Of a DNA stretch of 64,000 nucleotides, positions 1 to 7,979 are shown one piece after another; position 1 is the stretch's first letter; every line of letters starts with the position of its first letter. This DNA comes from Alphaproteobacteria bacterium (lineage in GTDB: Bacteria > Pseudomonadota > Alphaproteobacteria > Rhodobacterales > Rhodobacteraceae), in assembly GCA_030425145.1 (NCBI GenBank), contig JAUHVK010000021.1, positions 1 through 64,000 on the forward strand. Reading direction: 5' to 3'. Position numbers and translations under genes: made by a program. The notes under the pieces are model-generated. The model was not told the DNA's origin, ran no database searches, and worked only from the letters and a program-made list of their open reading frames with translations.

Positions 1-24
1 GGAGAGTAGGTCACCGCCAAACCT
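1..24 (+). rRNA. rrf: 5S rRNA, 3' end only
   Basis: The first bases (GGAGAGTAGGTCACCGCC followed by AAACCT) match the conserved 3' terminus of alphaproteobacterial 5S rRNA, which normally ends in a GGGAGAGTAGGTC-type helix strand. The rest of the gene lies before the window. A tRNA-fMet further down agrees with the usual Rhodobacteraceae rrn order of 16S, tRNA-Ile, tRNA-Ala, 23S, 5S, tRNA-fMet. The exact 3' end is a judgement. Confidence 0.75.
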
Positions 25-175
25 AATAAAATCCCCAATCTCTATACGATTACAAAACACCAAACCAAACCAGCAATCAGCTCACCGCACCAGGACAATT
101 CCCGCGCCAAGTCTTGACGAAGCGTGTCGGGAATGCCCGAATAATGGGGTTTCTATCCCTGTCTTGGTTCCAACC

Positions 176-751
176 ATGCCCCGTCTTGAGCCGCTCAACA
201 TCCGATTGTCAGATGAGACACCGGAAAAACGCGTGTCAAAGCTGATCTCTGACGCAGCCGTCCGGGCGGACAAGTTGCAACAATTGACAGGTGACCATCG
301 GATTCCTGCGCTTGTGACATCCGATGGATTGATCGCGTGGCGGTTCCTTCAAGCGATCAAACCACATCTCCGGACGCGCCGACCTTCATTCTGCGAATGG
401 GGCAGCGGTCTCGGTATTGTCAGTTGTCTCGCCGGGTTTGAGGGGTGGACGGTGACGGGGCTCGAAATTGAACCTCGGCTTGTGGAGGCTGCCCGTGAAT
501 TGGCGGTAGCCCATCAGATTGATCTGCGTATTCGGGAAGCCAGCTACAAACCCGGAGCCATTTACGACAACACTCCGCCAGAAGACGGGTTTGGAGTTGG
601 AATTTTCGATTTCGACATCATCTATATCTATGCTTGGCCGGCTGAGCGCGAATTAGTGACTAAGTCAGTCGCCCGATTTGGTCGTCCCGGTACGATTTTT
701 ATGCGCTATGGCGGTGGTATCACCTGCGAGGCTTTTCAAGTTTTGGAATGA
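176..751 (+). CDS. Class I SAM-dependent methyltransferase-like protein
   Basis: A 191-aa protein with a Rossmann-type methyltransferase core. The segment EWGSGLGIVSCLAG fits motif I (the SAM-binding glycine loop) and GLEIEP fits motif II, with the acidic residue that contacts the SAM ribose. FDIIYIYAWP lies where motif IV is expected. The substrate cannot be told. An in-frame TTG lies 12 bases upstream, but the ATG at 176 is the more natural start; no convincing Shine-Dalgarno sequence precedes either. The gene sits between the 5S rRNA end and tRNA-fMet, normally a short interval, so it may be an insertion into the rrn operon and may be co-transcribed with it. An rRNA- or tRNA-modifying role is tempting but unsupported. 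Confidence 0.7.
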   Translation: MPRLEPLNIRLSDETPEKRVSKLISDAAVRADKLQQLTGDHRIPALVTSDGLIAWRFLQAIKPHLRTRRPSFCEWGSGLGIVSCLAGFEGWTVTGLEIEPRLVEAARELAVAHQIDLRIREASYKPGAIYDNTPPEDGFGVGIFDFDIIYIYAWPAERELVTKSVARFGRPGTIFMRYGGGITCEAFQVLE

Positions 752-858
752 GGCGCGCGAGGAACGCAAATTAAGTATCTGTTATTAAGTAAAGTATTCT
801 GTTTTTTGGTCTGGGTCTTGAAATTTTCCATAAAGGTAAATAGATCGGACCTAATTGG

Positions 859-935
<77 letters not shown>

Positions 936-1550
936 AATTTTTCGTTATATCTCAACGATCAGACAGGTGCCCCCAAGGCAGCTATGACTTGTCCGGAATT
1001 TGTGTTCGCCCCATGTCCGGTGCACCAGTGATCTTCCCGCACTGAAGTGGTGCTCGGCGACAACGACTTTCAAACGCATCACCGGGAGGGGCGCGTTTTC
1101 GAATTTTTGGGTTTTGTTAATTTGGTCTTGTAGCATCATTGAAAATGCAAGTCTTTCTGCGGCCTTTTTTTACTCTCCTTTTCTTGGGTTACTTGCGAGG
1201 TCGTGCCCATCCCCTACAACATCGGATTTGCATGTTCGACGGAATCTCTAGATTCATTAGAATGAATGGATTTGAGCCGTTTGGCATAAGATTGCCAAAA
1301 GTTTATTGAGCTGGCGCGAAAGATAGATTGCCTTATTTGACCAGGCGTCAAATTTTGATTGGATATCTGAAATATATACTGTTTATATTTCTATCTTTCG
1401 ATTTTTTCCGAAATGTTGTGAAAAACATGTTTTGACGTTCGCAAAGGTTGGTGACAGGAAAGACCTATTCTAAGGTCGTTATCTCCTAATCTTATGGTTG
1501 GCTGATCCCCCTTGGACCGACTCCGGCCATCAGCCTAAAGGGGTGCCAAC
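936..1550 (+). other. Intergenic region, partly AT-rich, no convincing gene
   Basis: Short frames here lack coding character. The stretch from about 1100 to 1450 is distinctly richer in A+T than its surroundings. It holds a 19-base dyad at 1335-1353. Close to the hnoX start are two hairpins: GACCT/AGGTC at 1462-1477 and GGCTGAT/ATCAGCC at 1500-1535, the second ending just before the ribosome binding site. The AT bias fits acquired DNA or a promoter region. Confidence 0.6.
1335..1353. promoter_or_regulatory. Dyad ATTTGAC-N5-GTCAAAT, candidate operator upstream of hnoX
   Basis: A perfect 7-base inverted repeat with a 5-base spacer lies about 200 bases before the H-NOX gene in AT-rich DNA. It resembles an FNR/CRP-type half-site pair (TTGAC/GTCAA), but the spacer is 5 rather than the usual 4 bases, so the binding protein is unknown. 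Confidence 0.35.
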
Positions 1551-2099
1551 GTGAAAGGCTCGATCTTTCTGGAACTTTTGGAGATGGCCGAAGAAACCTT
1601 CGGTGAAGAGGTCGTCGATCGGATCCTTGATACAACGGATCTTGAAAGCGGCGGTGCCTATACCTCGGTTGGTACCTATTCTTGCGGGGAACTTGTCACT
1701 CTGGTGTCCGCATTCAGCGATCACTCGGGCATCGATGGGGAAGAGCTTCAGCGCCTGTTCGGGCACTGGATGATGACATTCTTCACCAAGCGCTATGGCA
1801 GCTTTTTCGAAGGCAAGACGTCGGCGTTCGACATCCTTGAGGCTATCGAGGACGAAATTCATGTCGAGGTACGCAAACTTTACCCCGACGCGGAACTTCC
1901 GACGTTCGCGACTGACCGGTTCAGCGTTAAGGAGTTGGATATGGTGTACACATCGCCCCGACCGTTGGCTCCTTTCTGCAGGGGTTTGATCGAAGCATGT
2001 CTGAACCTTTTCAACCAGAAAGCCACTATTGAAATGAGCGCCCTCGCGGATGCCATGCAATCAACCAAATTCCGCATCTCTTTGGTGGACCAGTCGTGA
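1551..2099 (+). CDS. hnoX: H-NOX heme nitric-oxide/oxygen-binding sensor protein
   Basis: A 182-aa stand-alone H-NOX domain. His104, in the segment EIHVEVRKLYP, is the expected proximal heme ligand. Tyr133, Ser135 and Arg137 in YTSPR form the Y-x-S-x-R heme-propionate motif. In related bacteria such proteins bind NO and, when ligated, control the autophosphorylation of a neighbouring histidine kinase, affecting biofilm, motility or quorum signalling. The start is GTG with AAAGGGG at a suitable distance. The hybrid kinase gene begins 15 bases downstream, so the two form one operon. The pair sits in DNA bracketed by tRNA-fMet 3'-end repeats, suggesting transfer. Ligand selectivity (NO versus O2) is not decided by the visible residues. 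Confidence 0.93.
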   Translation: MKGSIFLELLEMAEETFGEEVVDRILDTTDLESGGAYTSVGTYSCGELVTLVSAFSDHSGIDGEELQRLFGHWMMTFFTKRYGSFFEGKTSAFDILEAIEDEIHVEVRKLYPDAELPTFATDRFSVKELDMVYTSPRPLAPFCRGLIEACLNLFNQKATIEMSALADAMQSTKFRISLVDQS

Positions 2100-2114
2100 A
2101 CTGGCAGTGACTAG

Positions 2115-3848
2115 ATGACTTCGAATGCCGAAAAGCCAGCAACCGTATCCCGAAGCCGGTACGAGCGTGAGCGAACGGCGCGCGAGCATGCAGAGCAATT
2201 GCTCGAGGAGAAAAGCCGCGAGCTTTTCTTTGTGAGCGAAGCCCTGTCAAAACACGCCGCCGAACTTGAAAAGGCCGTCGAGGATCGGACAGCGGAACTG
2301 AACGCGGCCCTGAAGAAGGCCGAGAAAGACGCTGCGATCAAGTCGCGCTTCTTTGCCACAATGAACCATGAAATCCGCACGCCTCTTGGTGGCCTTATGG
2401 GCATGATCGACCTTTTGGCCATGGATGAGGAAAGCCGTTCCAAACAGGAGTTGTTGCGATACGCCAAGGCATCCGGGCTTGCGCTGTCACGCATCGTGAA
2501 CGACGTTCTGGATTTTTCCAAAATGGAAGCCGGCGTTATCTCCTTCGCGCAGGAAAACGTCGATTTACGTGCATTGGTCGAGAGCATCGGCAGCATGGTG
2601 CGTTCGGACGAACGAATGGCCGAACGGCACTTTCTGGCCTCGATTGATGAATCTGTTCCGGAGCGCATAATCTGTGATGCCACGCGGATCAGACAGGTCA
2701 TCTCCAATTTCGTGACAAATGCCGTGCGATACTCGGAGGATGGTCCGGTCATTGTGCGCGCCCGCGGATATGGGGACAGTGAAAACGAGGTTCTGCGCAT
2801 CGAAGTCGAGGATTCTGGCGTCGGTGTCGAAGAAAGCAGAATCAAAGATCTGTTTCAGGATTTCTCCCAGATCCCGAATTCGCTGACGGCGGCTGCCCAA
2901 GGAACTGGCCTTGGCTTGGCGATTTCGCGGCGGATCGTCGAAGGGCTGAATGGCCGGATCGGTGTTGAAACCGAGCTCGGGAAAGGTTCGGTGTTCTGGT
3001 TCGAAATTCCGATGATATCCGCGCCTTTGAACAGTGTCGTGGAACAGGAAGATTTCTCGCGGGCAAGCAGGCCTATCAAGGGGTTGCGCATCCTGCTTGC
3101 CGAAGACAACGCCATCAACCAGAAAATGCTGCTCACGTTCCTGCGCCGCATGGGCGCAAATGTGGATCTGGCTGAAAACGGTGCCGTCGCCCTTCGGAAA
3201 TTTGCCCCCCAAAAATACGATCTGATCCTGATGGATGTGGCGATGCCCGAGATTGACGGGCTAGAGGCCGTGCGCCGAATGCGCGAACAGTGGTCTCCTG
3301 ATCAACTGCCGCCGATTGTGTTTCTGACGGCCCACGAAATCCCCATTATCATGGAAGATGCCATGGCTCTGGGGGCAACCAGGGTGCTGACCAAGCCGGT
3401 TCAGTACGAAAACCTGCAATCCGGAATTCGCGAAGTGATGGGGCTCTCGGATGGTGACGCCACTCCGGATGCGAAGGGAGGCAAAGCCAAAAGTGACGAA
3501 GATCCTGAAACTCGTCTTCGGAAACTGGTTTCAGCCGATGCCTTGAAAAGTCATTTGACGTTCATGACGATCGAGGGGGTGGTCGAACTGGTTGATGACT
3601 ATGTTCAGGACGGCCTGACCATCGTGGATCGAATCCAGACGAGTTATGACAGCGGCGACTTGGACCGCTGCAAGATGGAAGCGCATTCGCTTGTCGGCTC
3701 GTCCAGTATCGTTGGATTTGATGAAATTGCGGATCAGGCGCGACGGATAGAACTCGGGATCGCAAAGCTGGACGCAAAGCAGCTTGCCATCTTGCTTGGC
3801 GGGATCGGCGTTGGTCTGCGCCAGATCCAGGATACCATGAGCGCTTAA
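2115..3848 (+). CDS. hnoK: Hybrid histidine kinase (HisKA-HATPase-REC-HPt), H-NOX partner
   Basis: A 577-aa soluble kinase with no membrane segment. Residues 15-75 look like a coiled coil. HisKA follows with the phosphorylated His85 in NHEIRTPLGG. The ATPase domain shows NAVRYS, the G1 box DSGVGV and the G2 box GTGLGLAISRRIV at about 262-275. A receiver domain spans about 324-443 with Asp374 in LMDVAMP and Lys428 in LTKP. A C-terminal HPt domain carries His524 in AHSLVGSS. It has no recognisable sensor domain of its own, as expected of kinases governed by a separate H-NOX protein. The built-in HPt implies onward phosphotransfer to a response regulator encoded elsewhere; none is in the window. 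Confidence 0.93.
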   Translation: MTSNAEKPATVSRSRYERERTAREHAEQLLEEKSRELFFVSEALSKHAAELEKAVEDRTAELNAALKKAEKDAAIKSRFFATMNHEIRTPLGGLMGMIDLLAMDEESRSKQELLRYAKASGLALSRIVNDVLDFSKMEAGVISFAQENVDLRALVESIGSMVRSDERMAERHFLASIDESVPERIICDATRIRQVISNFVTNAVRYSEDGPVIVRARGYGDSENEVLRIEVEDSGVGVEESRIKDLFQDFSQIPNSLTAAAQGTGLGLAISRRIVEGLNGRIGVETELGKGSVFWFEIPMISAPLNSVVEQEDFSRASRPIKGLRILLAEDNAINQKMLLTFLRRMGANVDLAENGAVALRKFAPQKYDLILMDVAMPEIDGLEAVRRMREQWSPDQLPPIVFLTAHEIPIIMEDAMALGATRVLTKPVQYENLQSGIREVMGLSDGDATPDAKGGKAKSDEDPETRLRKLVSADALKSHLTFMTIEGVVELVDDYVQDGLTIVDRIQTSYDSGDLDRCKMEAHSLVGSSSIVGFDEIADQARRIELGIAKLDAKQLAILLGGIGVGLRQIQDTMSA

Positions 3849-3896
3849 GCTGAACGGCGCTTCGCTGGCTGCGCGGCCGAAGTCGTCGATATCAAC

Positions 3897-3918
3897 AATC
3901 CTGCACCCGCAACCAAAT
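3897..3918 (+). repeat. Right copy of tRNA-fMet 3'-end repeat (candidate att remnant)
   Basis: This 22-base segment, 48 bases after the kinase stop codon, matches positions 917-938 at 20 of 22 bases, including CCCGCAACCAAAT. It is not part of an intact tRNA: the sequence before it does not fold as one. It marks the right edge of a 3-kb segment holding only hnoX and hnoK. Confidence 0.5.
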
Positions 3919-4074
3919 ACCCCGAAAGTTTGAAAACGACGATTTTTGCCGTGGCTTCGGGCAAATCCATCGTGATCTTTCGCGTTGGTGGTCTTTCTTA
4001 TTCCCGCCAACTGGACAACGGTCATGATTTGGCGCATCCGTGGTGGCACAGCTTCAGGCAGAGGACAGTTTTCC

Positions 4075-4596
4075 ATGGCAGACGGTAGTTTTGCAGCCCT
4101 GCTCTTTATCCTTGGCATGATGGACATGAGGACGAACCACTGCGGGACTGCTGAAGGTTGCCTTGGCGCAAGCCAGACAACACCTCGGCTGTCGATCTCA
4201 GGCGGGCAAGTGCTGGAACGTCAGGCGGAGTCTGCCGGAGAGGTGTATCTGCGCTATGATCTGGGCCAGATGCGCGGGCCGTTTGGTGGGGCTGCAGGCC
4301 TTTCGGTGGGCGAGAATGGCGAAACCTGGTTTGGTGCCGGGGCAATCTACACGATCCCCATTGGTCGCAGAGGAACGTATGCCGAATTGCACGCCATGCC
4401 GGGGGTATATTTCGACAATGGCGGGTTCGATCTTGGCGGAACCATCGCGTTCCGATCCGGGTTCGAATTGGGCTACGAGAATGATCGCGGCTGGCGAATG
4501 GCCCTCATCTATGATCATCGGTCGAACTCCGGGATCTATAAAGTGAATCCCGGAGTTGAGACGGTTCAGTTCAAGGTGTCGATCCCGCTCAATTGA
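4075..4596 (+). CDS. PagL-like lipid A 3-O-deacylase / acyloxyacyl hydrolase
   Basis: A 173-aa protein of the PagL beta-barrel type. Its C-terminal part carries the catalytic set of the family: His148-x-Ser150 in DHRSNSG and Glu162, 14 residues after the histidine, the same spacing as His126/Ser128/Glu140 of Pseudomonas PagL. The alternating polar/hydrophobic strands fit an eight-stranded outer-membrane barrel. It would remove the 3-O acyl chain from lipid A. The chosen ATG gives an N-terminus with a short hydrophobic stretch (FAALLFILGMM), a poor but possible signal peptide. An upstream in-frame start at 3985 would add 30 unlikely residues. Expression appears independent of the kinase gene. 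Confidence 0.82.
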   Translation: MADGSFAALLFILGMMDMRTNHCGTAEGCLGASQTTPRLSISGGQVLERQAESAGEVYLRYDLGQMRGPFGGAAGLSVGENGETWFGAGAIYTIPIGRRGTYAELHAMPGVYFDNGGFDLGGTIAFRSGFELGYENDRGWRMALIYDHRSNSGIYKVNPGVETVQFKVSIPLN

Positions 4597-4615
4597 TCGA
4601 TGCGGTATGTATCTG

Positions 4616-4942
4616 TCAGCCGGTCAAACCGTCCATGATGGCATTGGTCGCTTCACGCTCGTACCGGAACACAGGGACGGCCTGAAAATCCAGCGTCTTG
4701 CAGGTGAAGCTGCTGCGTAGGTTATCGAAAAGTTCCTCGTGGTCTGACTGAAATTTCTTCATGTCAGTGGCCTCATCGAAGTTGACCGTGATGTACAATG
4801 TCCCTTCTTTGCACAGCAGGATATTGAGCGCCGAGATGTTTGACTTGGCGATCAAGCCTCCGAGTTCCTCTGCTGCATAAGACGCCGCGATTTTACCTTC
4901 GGTCAGGCTTGCCATCTTGATGTGATAAATCTTTGTGTACAT
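4616..4942 (-). CDS. Unknown 108-aa protein
   Basis: Not recognised. The protein starts MYTKIYHIKMASLTEGK, has no signal peptide or membrane segment and mixes helix and strand propensity. Its start lies 11 bases after the stop of the GAF-domain gene, so the two are one operon and probably act together. It ends 19 bases from the convergent pagL-like gene. Confidence 0.75.
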   Translation of the reverse strand: MYTKIYHIKMASLTEGKIAASYAAEELGGLIAKSNISALNILLCKEGTLYITVNFDEATDMKKFQSDHEELFDNLRSSFTCKTLDFQAVPVFRYEREATNAIMDGLTG

Positions 4943-4953
4943 GGCGCTCTCTC

Positions 4954-5802
4954 TCACTCCATCATCGCAAACAAGTCTTCGATCTCGATCGACTTCTGAG
5001 GCGCAATCACATGACGCCGGAATGTCGATGCGTGAAGCCCATGCTCGGCTTGGATTTCGCGACCCTTGGCCGACAAATTCGGCGAGTTTCCGTCCAAGGT
5101 CACGATTCCCCAGTTGGACAGCCGTTGGAGACGGTTGGAGTCGACGGGTTTGCCTGCGCACAGATCAAGGAAGCTTTCGATTTCGCCGGGCTTCAGATCG
5201 GGGTTGTTCTCATGAAAATAGCGCGAGAGTTTGGACATTCGTTCGGTGATGGCGTCGCGCTCTTCCATTTGAAGTGTGATCAACAGCATCAGATTATTTG
5301 CCAAGGCCTGCATGCGCTTCACTTGCACCGGCTCCATAGTGCGGGGCTTGTAATCCACCGTGCAGAGCGTACCCAACACCAGACCGTCCGTGCTTACCAG
5401 TGGATAGGCTCCCCAAAACACCCAATTTGGCGATGCCGTCACCAGTGGGTTGTTCTTGAGCTTCGGATGATCACGCAAATCCGGCACAATCAAGGGCTGC
5501 GTAGAACCGAGCGCATATTGGCACAGTGTCAGATGACGCGGCACTTCATCAGCCTCTATCAATCCGCCAAAGTCTTTCGCCAGGAAAAACTGCCGGTCTT
5601 GATCCAACAGTCCCGTATATGCGACTGGGCAATCCGTGATCAATTTGGCCAAGTCTACATAGAGGCCGTAACGATCCTCTTGTTGAACATCCATCACTCC
5701 GGACCGATGTACCCGCGCGTTGCGGGCCTCTTCATTCGACGGAAGCGGAGCGGCTTCGTAAATGGGAAAATCGGGTTCTGTTTCTGTCGCAATTCGCGCC
5801 AT
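4954..5802 (-). CDS. GAF-domain protein, likely small-molecule or redox sensor
   Basis: A 282-aa cytosolic protein. Residues of about 50-190 form a GAF domain, seen in LCQYALGSTQPLIVPDLRDH and the following WGAYPLVSTDGLVLGTLC, the typical core and exit strand of GAF modules. The C-terminal 90 residues hold a helical segment and a possible winged-helix-like region (LQRLSNWGIVTLDG) but no recognised output domain. The frame opens six codons earlier, but AGGAGGAG overlaps that first codon, so the inner ATG at 5802 is preferred. Ligand and output are unknown. Confidence 0.8.
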   Translation of the reverse strand: MARIATETEPDFPIYEAAPLPSNEEARNARVHRSGVMDVQQEDRYGLYVDLAKLITDCPVAYTGLLDQDRQFFLAKDFGGLIEADEVPRHLTLCQYALGSTQPLIVPDLRDHPKLKNNPLVTASPNWVFWGAYPLVSTDGLVLGTLCTVDYKPRTMEPVQVKRMQALANNLMLLITLQMEERDAITERMSKLSRYFHENNPDLKPGEIESFLDLCAGKPVDSNRLQRLSNWGIVTLDGNSPNLSAKGREIQAEHGLHASTFRRHVIAPQKSIEIEDLFAMME

Positions 5803-5826
5803 CCAATGTCTCCTCCTCATCAGAGA

Positions 5827-5840
5827 ACCTAATTATAGGT
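5827..5840. promoter_or_regulatory. Short dyad ACCTA-ATTA-TAGGT before the GAF gene
   Basis: A 5-base perfect inverted repeat with a 4-base AT spacer 25 bases before the GAF start, with GAG/CTC arms extending it one base further out. It may be an operator or a transcript 5' hairpin. Confidence 0.3.
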
Positions 5841-5957
5841 CTCGCTCTTGAGGGGAGGCGCGCTCACATGGATGCCCTCAAATGTCTTTCGATAGAGGGT
5901 TAATAGTGAGGAACCTTTGCGGCTTGGAAGAAGCTTCCAGCAAAGAAGGAGGCTGTT

Positions 5958-7010
5958 CTACCTAAGCCGCACTTCAGATGTCGCATCGAACAGGTAGATA
6001 TGAGTGGGATCGACCATGAGATCGACCTGATCGCCAACCGATGACCGATGATCTCCACGCTCTTCGACGATGATCTTTTCGCCGTCCGGCCCGATCAGGT
6101 GAACATAAGACACGCCCCCAAGGCTTTCCGTCAGATCGACGCGATGTGAGGTGCCAGGCTTCACGCCAAGGTGCTCGGGCCGAAGGCCGACCAGCACGGA
6201 TTGTCCGTCCTGCGCCGATCCGGTTTTCGGAACATTATGGGCCAAGCCGTTTGATACCACCTCGGCGCCCTTGACCGTGCCTCTAACGAAATTCATCGAC
6301 GGAGATCCGATGAACCCTGCAACAAAACGATTGTCTGGGTCGCGGTAGAGGTCCATCGGTGCGCCCACCTGTTCAATGCGACCGGCGCGCAGGACGACGA
6401 TCTTGTCCGCCAGCGTCATCGCCTCGACCTGATCGTGGGTCACATAGATCATGGTTGCGCCGATTTCCTTGTGCAGGCGTGCGATTTCCACCCGCATCTC
6501 GACGCGGAGTTCCGCGTCAAGGTTGGACAGCGGTTCGTCAAACAGGAAGACCTCAGGCCCGCGCACGATGGCCCGCCCAATGGCAACGCGCTGTCGCTGG
6601 CCGCCGGACAGGGCCTTGGGTTTACGTTTGAGGTAATCGTCGAGCTTGAGGATGCGGCTTGCTTCGGCGACCTTGGTCTTGATCTCGGACGCGGGATGCC
6701 CGGTCATCTTGAGGCCAAACCCCATGTTTTCCTCAACCGTCATATGCGGATAAAGCGCGTAGGTCTGGAACACCATCGACACGCCCCGATCTGACGGGTC
6801 AAGCCGCGTCACGTCGCGGTTGCCGATGCGGATCGTGCCTTCGGTGGTTTCCTCAAGCCCGGCGACCATGCGCAGCAATGTGGACTTGCCGCAGCCTGAC
6901 GGACCGACAAACACACAGAATTCCCCATCCTGAATATCAAGATCAATCCCGTGGATGACCTGCGTGTTGCCATAGCGTTTGATGACAGAGTCAAGCGTCA
7001 CTCCGGACAT
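5958..7010 (-). CDS. ABC sugar importer ATPase (MalK/UgpC type)
   Basis: A 350-aa ATPase of the carbohydrate uptake CUT1 family. It shows Walker A GPSGCGKST, the signature LSGGQRQRVAIGRA, Walker B LFDEPLSNLD, the switch histidine in YVTHDQVEAMTLADK, and a C-terminal TOBE regulatory region from about residue 235. It energises the binding-protein and permease genes transcribed in the opposite direction. Its start overlaps the end of the IclR gene by 20 bases, so regulator and ATPase share one transcript. It could also be shared among several CUT1 importers. Confidence 0.92.
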   Translation of the reverse strand: MSGVTLDSVIKRYGNTQVIHGIDLDIQDGEFCVFVGPSGCGKSTLLRMVAGLEETTEGTIRIGNRDVTRLDPSDRGVSMVFQTYALYPHMTVEENMGFGLKMTGHPASEIKTKVAEASRILKLDDYLKRKPKALSGGQRQRVAIGRAIVRGPEVFLFDEPLSNLDAELRVEMRVEIARLHKEIGATMIYVTHDQVEAMTLADKIVVLRAGRIEQVGAPMDLYRDPDNRFVAGFIGSPSMNFVRGTVKGAEVVSNGLAHNVPKTGSAQDGQSVLVGLRPEHLGVKPGTSHRVDLTESLGGVSYVHLIGPDGEKIIVEERGDHRSSVGDQVDLMVDPTHIYLFDATSEVRLR

Positions 7011-7830
7011 GGGTCATCTCTCCGTTGTTAAGGGGTTGGGGCTGCTGCGCAGTTCTCGGGAACAGCCAGCTTTCGGCATCGCGGGCAATCGCTGACGCGG
7101 CTTGTTTAAGCCGCGGTCCCAGCCCGCGCAGGGTTTCGAGGTTTGTGCGCCGGGTTGTGCCTGTCACTGACAACGCCCCGAGAGGGCGCATTTGAGAATT
7201 CAGGATCGGTACAGCAACGCAGACAATCCCGATTTCGTGTTCTTCTCTGTCGAAACTCAGCCCTTCGGCGCGGATCTCGGCCAATTCCGTCCGAAGGCTT
7301 TCCGGCGAACTGTGGGTCGCTGACGTGAATTGATGCCAGCTTTGCTGGGCGAGGGCGGTATGCAACTCTCCATCGGGCAGGAAAGCCAGCATCGCCTTGC
7401 CGACGCCGGTGCAATAGGCAGGCCCGACCTTGCCGGCCTGACTGAACATCTCAACCGGATCGCGGGCGTTGCGCTTGTCGACATAAAGCACCTGCGCGTG
7501 GTCCAATTGCGCAAGGTGCACGGTTTCCCCGGTCTCGGCGCTCAGTGCGTCGATATGAGGCCGCGCGACCGGGGCAAGGGACGATTGCGCCCACGCGGCA
7601 TGGGCCAGACGCACAAGCCGTAATCCCGGCGCATAGGTTTGCCGGTCGGGATCATATTGCAGCATCCCCTGATTGGTGAGGGTTTGCACAAACCGGTAGA
7701 GCGTTGCCTTGGGCAATTCCGAGTCGCCCAATAGCTCGCCAAAGCGGACAGGGCGTCCATAGGAAGCGATCTGGTCCAGAACGGACAGCGCTTTTCCCAC
7801 GGTTCCATCGTTTCGTTCAACCGACGCCAT
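6991..7830 (-). CDS. IclR-family transcriptional regulator of the galactoside locus
   Basis: A 279-aa protein with an N-terminal winged helix (about residues 10-65: GKALSVLDQIASYGRPVRFGE and following) and a C-terminal IclR effector domain with the typical TGVGKAMLAFLP segment. The start at 7830 follows GGGAGGA. A longer frame runs to 7917 but has no ribosome binding site. It lies head-to-head with the sugar-binding protein gene, and a perfect 19-base dyad in the shared region is the likely binding site. The effector is probably a galactoside or a galactonate-pathway intermediate (inference from gene content). Confidence 0.9.
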   Translation of the reverse strand: MASVERNDGTVGKALSVLDQIASYGRPVRFGELLGDSELPKATLYRFVQTLTNQGMLQYDPDRQTYAPGLRLVRLAHAAWAQSSLAPVARPHIDALSAETGETVHLAQLDHAQVLYVDKRNARDPVEMFSQAGKVGPAYCTGVGKAMLAFLPDGELHTALAQQSWHQFTSATHSSPESLRTELAEIRAEGLSFDREEHEIGIVCVAVPILNSQMRPLGALSVTGTTRRTNLETLRGLGPRLKQAASAIARDAESWLFPRTAQQPQPLNNGEMTHVRSDA

Positions 7831-7874
7831 CTTCGCGAAATCCTCCCTCGCCGCAGGTCGCGCCCTGACGGCTG

Positions 7875-7941
7875 TTGACAACCATAGGCGAGTCGCTGTT
7901 ATGATTTCAATATGCAAAACAAGGTTTCAAATAATGAAACC
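7875..7941 (+). promoter_or_regulatory. Promoter and IclR-type operator of the galactoside operon
   Basis: TTGACA at 7875 with TATGAT at 7900 (spacer 19) is a plausible sigma-70 promoter reading toward the binding protein gene. Just downstream, GGTTTCA-AATAA-TGAAACC at 7923-7941 is a perfect 7-base inverted repeat with a 5-base spacer, of the size and symmetry of IclR-family operators. A further half-like ATGATTTCA lies at 7901. Its position inside the early transcript suggests repression. Confidence 0.6.
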
Positions 7942-7979
7942 AAACTTGCACCAGATTTGGGAGCATAAGGGAGGACACC

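Noticed and set aside
1336-1352. FNR/Dnr box upstream of hnoX
   Set aside because: The half-sites fit, but the spacer is 5 bases instead of 4, so it was reported only as an unassigned dyad.
3897-3918. A second tRNA gene ending at this position
   Set aside because: Only the T-arm and acceptor 3' end are present. The preceding bases do not form D or anticodon arms.
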